Assembly (NCBI GenBank): GCA_965200615.1
Contig: OZ241377.1
Span: 1,178,001-1,242,000 of the forward strand
DNA from: Bin5 sp965200615
Lineage (GTDB): Bacteria > Chloroflexota > Anaerolineae > Caldilineales > Caldilineaceae
Reading direction: 5' to 3'
Length of the DNA stretch: 64,000 nucleotides
The notes below the pieces were generated by a model, which did no database searches, was not told the DNA's origin, and saw only the letters and a program-made list of their open reading frames with translations. A program made the translations under genes and the position numbers. Below, piece by piece: positions 26,248 to 34,157 of the stretch. The number at the start of each line of letters is the position of its first letter. Position 1 is the stretch's first letter.

Positions 26248-27933
26248 CTAGTCCTCATCGCAGATGTACCAGTCTAAGAGGCCATACTCTGCGCCGCCGC
26301 GGTGCACCAGCCCAGTTGTGGTGTTGGGAACGACACCGCAGATATTGGATCGCGTGCCCCAGACGCGCATATTGGTAGAGAAGGTGATCCAGGGACCATA
26401 GTCGTACCAGATTTTGGTGGCCTCAGCGAGGTTTTCCGTGCGTACTTCCTCATTGAGCGTGGCCCGGGCCTCCTTGCACAAGCGGCCGAATTCCTCGTCG
26501 AACCAGCCGGTATTCTCATAATTCCTGCCAAGTGGTCGATGGAAGTAGTAACAGGCTCGGAGGCTATATCCTCGAACGGTTCCGCCCCCCCCTTCGCTAA
26601 CGTCGTACTCGCCAGCGAGCAGTTTGTCAGGGAGGGCCAGGCCGACGATCTGCATCTCGACGTTCAATCCCACCTCGCGCATCATCTCAATCCACAGGTT
26701 CCAGATGGGCTTTTCAGCGTCATCGATGAAGATGATGGTGCGGTCGGCATCCCATTCGCCCGCGTCGATGGCTTCCTGGATCAACTGCTTCGCCATCTCG
26801 GGGTCGTACTCGCGCCACTCCATGTCCTCGGCTCGATAGGCTCCTTCGTTGTTCATCCAACTGTAGGTCTTGCTGCCATGGCCCAGCGTGTGGGCGGCGA
26901 CGATGGCGTCGCGGTCGGTGGCGTATTCCATCGCGTAGCGGATCTTGTCCGGCAGGGACCCGGGCCGGCGATTGAACTGAATCCCAAGCATCCCCAGGGA
27001 TTCGTCCACGAGGATCTTCAGGTCGGGATTGCCCTCCAGGCCTTCGATGTCGCTCACCTGCAAGTACTGGGTGACATCCAGGTCGCCTGCGACCAGAGCC
27101 GGGAGCTGCGCTTCGTGTTCCATGGTGATGGCAATAATCTTGTCCACCTTGGGTTCGCCGAAGTACTTCGCGCCCCACCAGTCATCGACCGCAACAGCTT
27201 CGAAGAACACATCCGTCTCCATGTCGCCCAGACGGAAGGGGCCGCTCACCACAGTGGGATTCATCGCCTCGGGATTCTCGCCGGTAATGAGGGTTTCCAG
27301 GGGAAACTTCTCAAAGATGTGCTTGGGAACAATGCCCACCCTGGGGCCGTACTCCTCGTGGTGGGGCGTGCAGTTGTTTCTGCCCTCTTGCATGTCAAAG
27401 CGGACCGTGTGGTCATCCACCATCACGATGCCCACGATCTCGTCGGCTTCGCCCTTCACGTATTCCTGCTCGCCGACCCACCCATAGTTCCGGTTCATGA
27501 CGTCGGGATGGGACAACATTTCGAACGTATACTTGACGTCTGCTGAGGTCAGCGGGGTGCCGTCGGACCAGGTGGCATCTTCATACAGGTAGAAGGTGGC
27601 GGAGTCGCAGTTCTCCGTGAGTTCCCACTCCCTCGCCAGCCACGGCACCGCCTCGAAATCTCTGTTGTGGAGGAGCAGCGGCATATAGAAGTAGGGCTCG
27701 ATGTCGCCCTGGGCCTTATAGGTAGGATAGGGAAAAATGTTGAACCCTTGGGCCCAATTGGAACGGAAGCCCACGCGGATCACGCGTTCACCATCCTCAT
27801 CCGTTGTGGTGAGCGCAGCCTCTTCTCCGGATGTGGTGTCCGGAGCAGGCGCGGCCGGCGCGCAGGCGGTCATGACCATGCCGAGCGTCACCAGCATGGC
27901 GATAAGCGTGAGTTGCCACTGCTTGTTGTTCAT
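26248..27933 (-). CDS. Peptide/oligosaccharide ABC substrate-binding lipoprotein (family 5)
   Basis: The ATG at 27933 with AGGAAGGG upstream starts MNNKQWQLTLIAMLVTLGMV and a lipobox MTAC, giving a 561-residue Sec-exported lipoprotein; the frame runs further upstream without a signal. Family 5 features include ATWSDGTPLTSADVKYTFEM and YPTYKAQGDIEPYFYMPLLL. It heads the binding protein - DppB - DppC set. The two ATPase subunits usual for this class (DppD/DppF) are not encoded in the window. Spacing to DppB is unusually wide (344 bases). Confidence 0.93.
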   Translation of the reverse strand: MNNKQWQLTLIAMLVTLGMVMTACAPAAPAPDTTSGEEAALTTTDEDGERVIRVGFRSNWAQGFNIFPYPTYKAQGDIEPYFYMPLLLHNRDFEAVPWLAREWELTENCDSATFYLYEDATWSDGTPLTSADVKYTFEMLSHPDVMNRNYGWVGEQEYVKGEADEIVGIVMVDDHTVRFDMQEGRNNCTPHHEEYGPRVGIVPKHIFEKFPLETLITGENPEAMNPTVVSGPFRLGDMETDVFFEAVAVDDWWGAKYFGEPKVDKIIAITMEHEAQLPALVAGDLDVTQYLQVSDIEGLEGNPDLKILVDESLGMLGIQFNRRPGSLPDKIRYAMEYATDRDAIVAAHTLGHGSKTYSWMNNEGAYRAEDMEWREYDPEMAKQLIQEAIDAGEWDADRTIIFIDDAEKPIWNLWIEMMREVGLNVEMQIVGLALPDKLLAGEYDVSEGGGGTVRGYSLRACYYFHRPLGRNYENTGWFDEEFGRLCKEARATLNEEVRTENLAEATKIWYDYGPWITFSTNMRVWGTRSNICGVVPNTTTGLVHRGGAEYGLLDWYICDED

Positions 27934-28260
27934 CTCGTGCCCTTCCTTTCTGTAAATGTCTTGAGATTGTTCGGAGTAACTGAACGTGAGAAGGCCAAAG
28001 AGGACCGAAGGCGGTAACATATACTATAACATAGTGAAAGACAAGAAGTCAAGAACGATTCATCTGATTCTCATATACCGTCGCCGAAAGAAATTGGCCC
28101 AAAAACCGCGTTTTCAGACAGCCTGCAATATGGGCAATCACAGTTTAATTCTGACGTACGCCCTCAAATGTTTCATTAACGATGAGTCCTGTCTTCTCAT
28201 TCAGCACAATAGTTACTTTATCCGCTTCAAATGACATTCTGAGTTCGAATACAACGTGAC
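27934..28260. other. Spacer between binding-protein gene and IS remnant
   Basis: This AT-rich 327-base segment contains the likely promoter of the minus-strand binding-protein gene (28023-28052) and, toward 28260, sequence leading into the transposase remnant. No other gene was seen. Confidence 0.5.
28023..28052 (-). promoter_or_regulatory. Candidate sigma70-type promoter for the peptide-type importer
   Basis: Read on the minus strand: TTGACT (28052-28047), an 18-base spacer, then TATAGT (28028-28023), about 90 bases before the ATG at 27933. A good consensus match in the right place. Confidence 0.6.
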
Positions 28261-28641
28261 TTGGCTGTCGGTCGCGAACTCCTTGCCGAACACAACAACC
28301 GCATCGTCATCGGCGACAAAGCCTACGTCAGTGCACCAGCAGCTGAGGAACTCTGGCTATACAATCGCATCCGTCTGCTCACCAAACCGCGCAAAAACCA
28401 GAAAAAGCAGGTCCCGGCTTTCGTCGCTCGCCTCTACGACTCGGTCCGCCAAATGATCGAAACAGTCACCAGTCAACTCGAAGCACAATTCTCGATTGAA
28501 ACCAACCGCGCCCATACTTTCTGGGGCTTGTGTGCCCGACTCTACACTAAGTTGACTGCACATACCCTCTGCATCTATATCAACCGCCTGCTAGGCGTAC
28601 CTGACTATCTGAAAATCAAGCAATTGGCCTTTCCCAACTAG
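28261..28641 (+). mobile_element. IS982-type transposase remnant (C-terminal part)
   Basis: The frame encodes a stretch like the last 120 residues of IS982-family DDE transposases: IVIGDKAYVSAPAAEEL, LLTKPRKNQKKQ, then an E-containing helix (RQMIETVTSQLEAQF) and AHTFWGLCARLYTKL. The N-terminal half and a proper start are missing, so it is inactive. A second, shorter relative lies at 57954-58187. Neither copy has recognisable complete terminal repeats. Confidence 0.75.
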
Positions 28642-28806
28642 CATAAGGCCCTAATTGTGAGTACTTCATAGCTATATAGCAAAAACGTAAGTAATTGCAA
28701 CACTTTTAGAGTTTGTGCGCTCAGTTACACTGGTGTTTATGCAGGAACTATGAACCACAGATAGAATGGTTGATGGATGCAACAAGCCCTCCTCGTTCAT
28801 TTACAG

Positions 28807-28812
28807 TATAAT
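28807..28812 (+). promoter_or_regulatory. Possible -10 box of histidine kinase gene
   Basis: A perfect TATAAT lies 41 bases before the kinase start, but no convincing -35 hexamer sits 16-18 bases upstream. Confidence 0.3.
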
Positions 28813-28853
28813 AGCCGGGTAAATTGAGCCAGCATTTCAGCAGGAGAACAGGT

Positions 28854-31082
28854 ATGATGACAAAAGACGGAATAACAACCTTCGCCACAAGACCCGGCCT
28901 GGAGATCGACCCGGAGTTACGCTTATCGCTCACCTGGGTTATTGCCGTGCTGGTCTGCGTGGGGTCAGCTGTGACGTTCATGGGTGAACTGCTGGTTGAG
29001 CCGGTACAACGGTTGTCCCAAATACCCTTGGTATGTTTTGGCCTGGCTATGCTTATCTGGTGGCTGGATCGGTTGGGTGGGACTAGGCTCAGCCGCTGGT
29101 TTACCCTCATCGGTCTGAGCATCCTCATCAACCTGGCATTCATCCGATTTGGGATATCCGACCTCTACCTATTGATGATCTTGTTGCCCCTTTTGGCGCT
29201 GGCGCTCATGACCTGGACTGCGGCGCTGCTCACGGCTTTACTGGAAACTATAGGGCTGCTATTCCTGTGGCCAACCATTGGGATAGACCCCATCTCCCTT
29301 GTTCTGACAATCGGGCTGACCTGGACGGTACTCGGCCTGCTGTTGGCCATCATCGGCCCCCAGGTTCGGCGCAGTCAATGGTCATACGATCAGTTTCACC
29401 GAGCGCGGCAGCGATTAGATGAAACGCGGGATCAAAAAGTCCAGTTGGCCCAAATGCAGGAGGATTTGAAATCGGCCTACCAGACCCAGGAACTGCTCAA
29501 TCAGCGGTTGGTCGTCCTACGTCAGATTGCTGAGGAAGCTCATGAAGCCAAGGCCGCCTTTGTGGCCAAGATCAGCCACGAATTTCGGACGCCGTTGAAT
29601 ATAATTCTGGGTCTGATTGACACGATGCTGGAGGTACCTGAAGCCTATGGGAAATCGCTGCCACCCTTGCTCATGCAAGTTCTGGAGGTCATACAGCGCA
29701 ACAGCAATCATTTGGCCAGCATGATCAGCGATGTCCTGGATCTCAGCCAGGCCGATGCAGGCCGGCTGAGCCTGCATCGGGAATGGGCCGATTTGGCTGA
29801 CGATATAAAAAATGCGGTGGTGATGGTGGTGCGTCCGCTGATTGAAAGGAAAGCACTCACTTTGCAGGTCAGCATTGATGACGATTTCCCCCAAGTTTAC
29901 TGCGACAGAACCCGTATCCGCCAGGTGGTTCTCAACCTGGTGAGCAATGCGGCCCGCTATACGGAGACTGGCGGCATTATCGTCAAGGCAACGCGCCAGG
30001 GCAGTGACATTCTTATCAGCGTAACGGATACGGGTCCCGGTATCACCCCGCAAGAGCTGGACAGAATCTTTGAACCGTTTGCGCAGGCGGACCAAACGCG
30101 ACCTGCTAAAGGCGGCAGTGGACTCGGCCTCAGCGTCAGCCAACAATTCATCGAACGTCATCAGGGTCGGATATGGGCCGAAAGTAAATTAGGCTTCGGC
30201 AGCACCTTCTCATTCACCCTGCCCATCGCCCCGCCGCTGCCGGCCGGGGGCACGTCGGCCCCTGGCCTTGCCGAAGACTGGGTTTGGCATGAACGCACCA
30301 CCTGGCCTCAATTGCCCGAAATGCCGCGCAAACAACGGATAATGGTTTGTGATGAAAGTGGCGATTTGGCCCCCCTGCTCAGCCGCCATACCGATGAGAT
30401 TCAGTTTACCGAGAGCCGTGATCTACCTGGCGCTCTCGAAGCGTTGCAAACCCATCCGACCCATATGCTGATCCTCAATGCAGCCGCTCCCCAACATTTG
30501 ATCTTATTAATGGAAGAGGCCCGGCAAGCCATACCTGATATGCCCATTCTTGGGTGTGCCTTTCCGCCGAAAATCAATTATGCCTTAGAGGCCGGGGCTG
30601 TCGACTATTTGATCAAGCCGATCAGACAGCCGGATTTTGCCAAGGCCTTGAATACGCTTGACAAGCCGGTGAAGCGCATTTTGCTGGTGGACGACAATCC
30701 GGATATTCGCCAACTCTATACCCAGATGCTCTCTATCATTGACCCTACGTTGGAGATTACCCCCACCGCCAGCGGGGCGGAAGCGTTGGCCGAGCTACAC
30801 CATCGGGTCCGGGGCAGTGAGGCTCCAGATTTGGTCCTACTGGACATTCTTCTGCCCGATATGCTCGGTTGGCAGGTTTTGGCGGAAAAGAATCAAGACG
30901 CGGCGATTCGTGACATTCCGGTGATCGCAATCTCCGGCGAAGAGCTTGTGGCCTGGCCAACACGCAGTAGCGTACTGTTGGCAACGATGGGAGCGGGGGT
31001 ACCGATTAACAAGCTGCTGCCCTGTTCGCACCGGCTTGCGGCGCTGTTAATGAAGGCAGATGGGGAACTTGAGGCCGGTTAG
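28854..31082 (+). CDS. Hybrid sensor histidine kinase with two receiver-like domains
   Basis: A 742-residue membrane kinase. Residues about 24-170 form six or seven hydrophobic segments without a large extracellular sensor. A coiled linker leads to the HisKA box KISHEFRTPLN with phospho-acceptor H242, then the ATPase domain (NLVSNAARYTETGG, DTGPGI, GSGLGLSV). Next comes a degenerate receiver (KQRIMVCDESGDLAPLL...) that lacks the acidic pocket, and a last receiver with ILLVDDNPDIR and LVLLDILLPD. AGGAG precedes the ATG; a second ATG follows immediately. The convergent regulator at 31959-33230 is a likely partner. The signal is unknown. Confidence 0.88.
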   Translation: MMTKDGITTFATRPGLEIDPELRLSLTWVIAVLVCVGSAVTFMGELLVEPVQRLSQIPLVCFGLAMLIWWLDRLGGTRLSRWFTLIGLSILINLAFIRFGISDLYLLMILLPLLALALMTWTAALLTALLETIGLLFLWPTIGIDPISLVLTIGLTWTVLGLLLAIIGPQVRRSQWSYDQFHRARQRLDETRDQKVQLAQMQEDLKSAYQTQELLNQRLVVLRQIAEEAHEAKAAFVAKISHEFRTPLNIILGLIDTMLEVPEAYGKSLPPLLMQVLEVIQRNSNHLASMISDVLDLSQADAGRLSLHREWADLADDIKNAVVMVVRPLIERKALTLQVSIDDDFPQVYCDRTRIRQVVLNLVSNAARYTETGGIIVKATRQGSDILISVTDTGPGITPQELDRIFEPFAQADQTRPAKGGSGLGLSVSQQFIERHQGRIWAESKLGFGSTFSFTLPIAPPLPAGGTSAPGLAEDWVWHERTTWPQLPEMPRKQRIMVCDESGDLAPLLSRHTDEIQFTESRDLPGALEALQTHPTHMLILNAAAPQHLILLMEEARQAIPDMPILGCAFPPKINYALEAGAVDYLIKPIRQPDFAKALNTLDKPVKRILLVDDNPDIRQLYTQMLSIIDPTLEITPTASGAEALAELHHRVRGSEAPDLVLLDILLPDMLGWQVLAEKNQDAAIRDIPVIAISGEELVAWPTRSSVLLATMGAGVPINKLLPCSHRLAALLMKADGELEAG

Positions 31083-31132
31083 GGCCATTCCCAGAAATCA
31101 AATAGGATATTTCCTACCCGGAGTGGGTTCTC

Positions 31133-31203
31133 GTGCCGAAACTCAGTTTCGGCACGCAATTGGATATCCAAACTCAGTTTGGACACCACCCACGCTAAGT
31201 GGG
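31133..31203. terminator. Three tandem hairpins after the kinase gene
   Basis: Three perfect small stem-loops follow one another: GTGCCGAAAC-TCA-GTTTCGGCAC (31133-31155), TCCAAAC-TCA-GTTTGGA (31167-31183) and CCCAC-GCTAA-GTGGG (31189-31203). The first two share the core AAACTCAGTTT. They lie between the kinase stop and the convergent DUF5615 remnant, so a bidirectional terminator role is plausible, although there is no T-run directly after them. Confidence 0.5.
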
Positions 31204-31230
31204 ATATCCTTATTAAAGATATCCAATAGG

Positions 31231-31561
31231 CTACAGGTACTCAATCTTACCTTTCATCTCCTCGGCATCGAGAACTTGAACGATCAACATCAATCCTTGA
31301 ATAATGTCGCCCACGGATGTTCCTTGTCTTGCATACGCAATTCCTGCATGCTAATGCCCTGCGGCAGCTAAACGTAGAATATCGGCATCTTGAGTAAATA
31401 TCACTCTACCCTCTGCCAAAGCGAACGCTAAATGCTCCTCATCCGATGCCCCGAGCATATTTGCCTCAGGTTCGCTGAGAACGTCTATCCCTCGTTCACG
31501 AAGTCCCCGGATAGCGGCTTTTTGACACTTGTTCATCCGTATAACATCGAATTCTACTCAC
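31231..31561 (-). pseudogene. DUF5615 PIN-like toxin, frameshift plus nonsense mutation
   Basis: Translated across two defects the locus spells a whole DUF5615 protein. The N-terminal part (VSRIRCYTDEQVSK, from GTG at 31561, overlapping the antitoxin stop) is in one frame; a one-base insertion in an A-run near 31520 shifts it into the next (AAIRGLRERGIDVLSEPEAN, then HLAFALAEGRVIFTQDADIL). An in-frame TAG after LRLAAAGH interrupts it, and the normal C-terminus follows (GIAYARQGTSVGDIIQGL, then EEMKGKIEYL). DUF5615 proteins are PIN-fold nucleases acting with DUF433 antitoxins. Two independent lesions argue for true inactivation. Confidence 0.82.
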
Positions 31562-31868
31562 GGCCGTGTTTCTTCAGCTTCTCTTGTAATGGTGATGAAG
31601 ATTGATGTTGCAACGCCTTTATAAATGCTTCATCTTCTGCAATGCTTTGATCCACTTCTTCACGATGATCAAAGTAATAAGCAAGTGCCGCATGGACAGC
31701 CGCTAAGGACAAATCGTGTTCGGTACAAATCACATCGAGGCTCTGACCCAGATGTTCATGCCACACGACAATGTTTTGTACGGTGATGCGATGTCCGGCG
31801 ATTCGAGGTTTTCCCCCAACGACGCCAGGTGTAATTTCTATATGTTTATCCAGAATTTTCGCGAACAT
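31554..31868 (-). CDS. DUF433 antitoxin-like protein
   Basis: A 104-residue protein with the DUF433 pattern: an N-terminal strand HIEITPGVVGGKPRIAGHRI, then a helix-turn-helix-like region (TVQNIVVWHEHLGQSLDVI) and LSLAAVHAALAYYFDHREEV. DUF433 proteins are the DNA-binding antitoxin side of pairs with DUF5615 PIN-like proteins. Its 3' end overlaps the toxin start by eight bases. The gene itself is intact although its toxin is not. Confidence 0.85.
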   Translation of the reverse strand: MFAKILDKHIEITPGVVGGKPRIAGHRITVQNIVVWHEHLGQSLDVICTEHDLSLAAVHAALAYYFDHREEVDQSIAEDEAFIKALQHQSSSPLQEKLKKHGRE

Positions 31869-31958
31869 ATTTATCTCTTTTCAGACTATCTTCTGTTAAG
31901 CAAAGTCACTACTATACCCTTTTTCTACCAGATTCCCGCAGAATTTTATAACCCTCAC

Positions 31959-33230
31959 TCACCCCGCAACCCGACTATATGCTTCATCCAGCGCCTCGAT
32001 AAACTCCCGCCGCCGCACCGGCTTTGGCAAGTAAAGCGACGCGCCCAGCGCCAAAGCCAGCTCTTCCCGGCGGATGACAGAGCAGACAATGATGGGAATG
32101 GCCCGGGTATCAGGATGCTCATGCAGATAGGCCAGCAGCTCCCAGCCATCCATACCGGGCAGGAGCACGTCCAGGATGATTAGGTTTGGTTTTGTGACGG
32201 CAATGGTTTCAAAAAGGCGTTCGCCATCGGCCAGATGGATGATCTGATAGGGGGTATTGGTGACAGAGATCCGGAAGAAGGTTACCAGATCAGCGTTATC
32301 ATCCACCACAAGTACGGAAATGGGGTCACCGGCAGATGGCAGCCTGAACCGAAAGACAATGGTTTCAGCGGCCCGCCGGATATTGAGCGTATCACCTTGA
32401 TCGCCCAGAAGCTCTTGGATGAGGTCGCTGCTGGGCAGCGGGGCGCTGTCGGGTAGCGTATCGGTGACGATGGGGCCACCTGTCACGGTGAGGGTGATGA
32501 AATCCCCTGCCATTTCAGCCAGCAGGACAATTTCGCCCGACGCCATGAGTTGCACCAACTTCTCGATGGCGGTTAGTAATATTTGCCGCAGCGCCGAAGG
32601 CTGAATCACCGCGGTCAGATTTTTTGGGATGGGGTCAACCTTTAATTGAATATTGTGTTTGGTCGTTAGCACCTGGCCGACCTGCACCACCCTGGCGATG
32701 ACGGCGGCCACCTCGCTCTTGGTCTCCGGCACGTTCTGCTGCAAGATGGCTAACTCTTGCTGCACCTGAGAACGCCACGGGTCGGTTTCAATGTTGCCGC
32801 CATCTGTTGATGGTGTGCCAGCGACTGCTGGCGTATCTGTCCTCCTTTGGCCCCACAGCCATTGCGCCAAATTATGGATGGCTCGCTTCTGTTCGCGACG
32901 AATCTGGCGAATCGACAATTTCATGCGATAACTCGTTTCTTCTTGCGTCAGGCCTTGCCGATAGCGCAAATATAAGAGTTCGTATATTCGCTGACTGTGG
33001 GCATAGGGTGCAACATCGGGGGCTGGTTTCAAAGCCTCAATGGCTTTGATGAGCGCAGACTGCATCTCCTTGACGCCTTGCTGCTGTGGCACCCCTAACA
33101 CCTGCCACAATAGCATCGGTGGCTGGTAAACGGGGTCGTTGAGATGGGGTAATGCTTCGTATAAGGCCTGTTCGAGGACTTCAATCGTTTCCAAATCTTG
33201 GTTTTTTGGTTCTGTCATTGTCTTCGCCAC
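31959..33230 (-). CDS. HTH - ATPase-like - receiver regulator
   Basis: A 423-residue protein with an unusual domain order. Residues about 75-125 hold a sigma-region-4/LuxR-like helix-turn-helix (YLRYRQGLTQEETSYRMKLS, then RQIRREQKRAIHNL). The middle (about 150-300) resembles a histidine-kinase ATPase domain (IQPSALRQILLTAIEKLVQL) without a phospho-acceptor box or the G-boxes. The C-terminus is a full receiver: VLVVDDNAD, LIILDVLLPGMDG with the phosphorylated aspartate, and YLPKPVRR with the conserved lysine. It probably receives phosphate from the hybrid kinase encoded convergently at 28854, whose receivers are similar. Target genes are unknown. Confidence 0.82.
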   Translation of the reverse strand: MAKTMTEPKNQDLETIEVLEQALYEALPHLNDPVYQPPMLLWQVLGVPQQQGVKEMQSALIKAIEALKPAPDVAPYAHSQRIYELLYLRYRQGLTQEETSYRMKLSIRQIRREQKRAIHNLAQWLWGQRRTDTPAVAGTPSTDGGNIETDPWRSQVQQELAILQQNVPETKSEVAAVIARVVQVGQVLTTKHNIQLKVDPIPKNLTAVIQPSALRQILLTAIEKLVQLMASGEIVLLAEMAGDFITLTVTGGPIVTDTLPDSAPLPSSDLIQELLGDQGDTLNIRRAAETIVFRFRLPSAGDPISVLVVDDNADLVTFFRISVTNTPYQIIHLADGERLFETIAVTKPNLIILDVLLPGMDGWELLAYLHEHPDTRAIPIIVCSVIRREELALALGASLYLPKPVRRREFIEALDEAYSRVAG

Positions 33231-33250
33231 ACCCTTGTGATATCCATACG

Positions 33251-33352
33251 CTAGCCGACATTCCCAAAAACTTTTCGAGCCGTTTGGATGCGCCGCTGCA
33301 CATGCTCAATCTCCGCCAGTGCGTCACGAATACGAACAGCCAATTGGTAAGT
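33251..33352 (-). pseudogene. Stub of HepT-like (HEPN) toxin
   Basis: Directly behind the nucleotidyltransferase stop, one frame reads TYQLAVRIRDALAEIEHVQR and ends at a TAG after about 34 residues. It looks like the first helix of a HEPN/HepT-type partner, but there is no start codon and the catalytic R-x4-6-H region is absent. The call rests on helix character and position next to an MntA-like gene, so confidence is low. Confidence 0.35.
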
Positions 33353-33359
33353 TGACTAT

Positions 33360-33746
33360 TCACAAAACCACTCCATCACGTTCAATAATGGCCCTCAGAC
33401 CAGGACGACACGTATCAGGATCTATCAAATCAACCTTAATGTCAGCACTTAATCCTGTCACTGCAGCCACAGCAGCGTAAAAACGTTTGGGGGGAATACC
33501 CCAAGCTGCCAGATCAATGTCAGAGCAGACAGAGTACCCTATCTCCGAAGCCAACGAGCCAAAAAGAACAACGTGTCGAGCCATAAATTTTTCACGTAAA
33601 AGTTTGCTGGCCTGCCGGGCCAGTTGCCATGCCTGTTGTTTTCGATTTATAACGAGCGCATTTGTTACTTCCGAAGTGGCTTGCGTTCTCGTCGGCTGAT
33701 ATGTTTGCCACTCTTTTGGGGTTAGGTCCAATGCGGTTTTGCTCAT
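33360..33746 (-). CDS. MNT-type nucleotidyltransferase (antitoxin-like)
   Basis: A 128-residue minimal nucleotidyltransferase. The family signature is VVLFGSLASEIGYSVCSDID, the GSx10DxD pattern with both metal-binding aspartates. About 45 residues precede the domain. In characterised MntA/HepT pairs this enzyme adds AMP to the HEPN toxin and so neutralises it. The downstream partner here is only a stub (33251-33352), so the protein may be an orphan antitoxin or have another target. Confidence 0.8.
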   Translation of the reverse strand: MSKTALDLTPKEWQTYQPTRTQATSEVTNALVINRKQQAWQLARQASKLLREKFMARHVVLFGSLASEIGYSVCSDIDLAAWGIPPKRFYAAVAAVTGLSADIKVDLIDPDTCRPGLRAIIERDGVVL

Positions 33747-33885
33747 AACTAAAATTGTATAACAAAGTATCAGCCGAGGCTAGTGTTCCGGCAAGAATCT
33801 TTTGCCGGATAGAGCGTATGCGCGGAACAGTTAAATCGGGTTAAAAAATCCACCAAATCCTGCCAATCCGTGTTCTAAATGCGCC

Positions 33886-33960
33886 CATTTCGATTCTTTG
33901 GCCGGTGATTGGCCGGTTCATGGCCTTGTAGATCGCTTTTTAGAGGAGTATTCTACGAGG
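33886..33960 (+). promoter_or_regulatory. Duplicated promoter segment, copy 1
   Basis: About 75 bases nearly identical to 40183-40256. Inside are repeated TGGCCGG units (TTGGCCGGTGATTGGCCGG) and a promoter-like pair TTGTAG (33926-33931), 17-base spacer, TATTCT (33949-33954). It lies about 200 bases before the binding-protein start at 34158, the same distance as copy 2 from its gene. Confidence 0.65.
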
Positions 33961-33974
33961 TCAGGATGGTGGAA

Positions 33975-33999
33975 ACCATTTGACATAAGAGCAAATGGT
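33975..33999. promoter_or_regulatory. Palindrome, possible operator
   Basis: ACCATTTG and CAAATGGT flank a nine-base centre, just downstream of the candidate -10 box. The position and dyad symmetry suit a repressor site or the base of an RNA hairpin. Confidence 0.4.
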
Positions 34000-34157
34000 G
34001 ATTGGGGCAAATTACCAGTAACTTCGCAAGGCAATACTGAACAATTACTTACGAATGAAAGGAGCCGCCCATAAAGCAATAAAAAAATGGACATTGTAGT
34101 CATAACATTTTCAGAGGAGTCGAACTGTCTCCATCGAGACGACACCGGAGAATGAAA

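Larger units (their letters stand above)
33747..34157. other. Regulatory spacer before the second sugar importer
   Basis: This 411-base spacer contains the first copy of a duplicated promoter segment (33886-33960), an 8-bp palindrome (33975-33999) and a short GTCTC-CATC-GAGAC hairpin near 34129-34142, just before the ribosome binding site. No gene was found in it. Confidence 0.6.
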
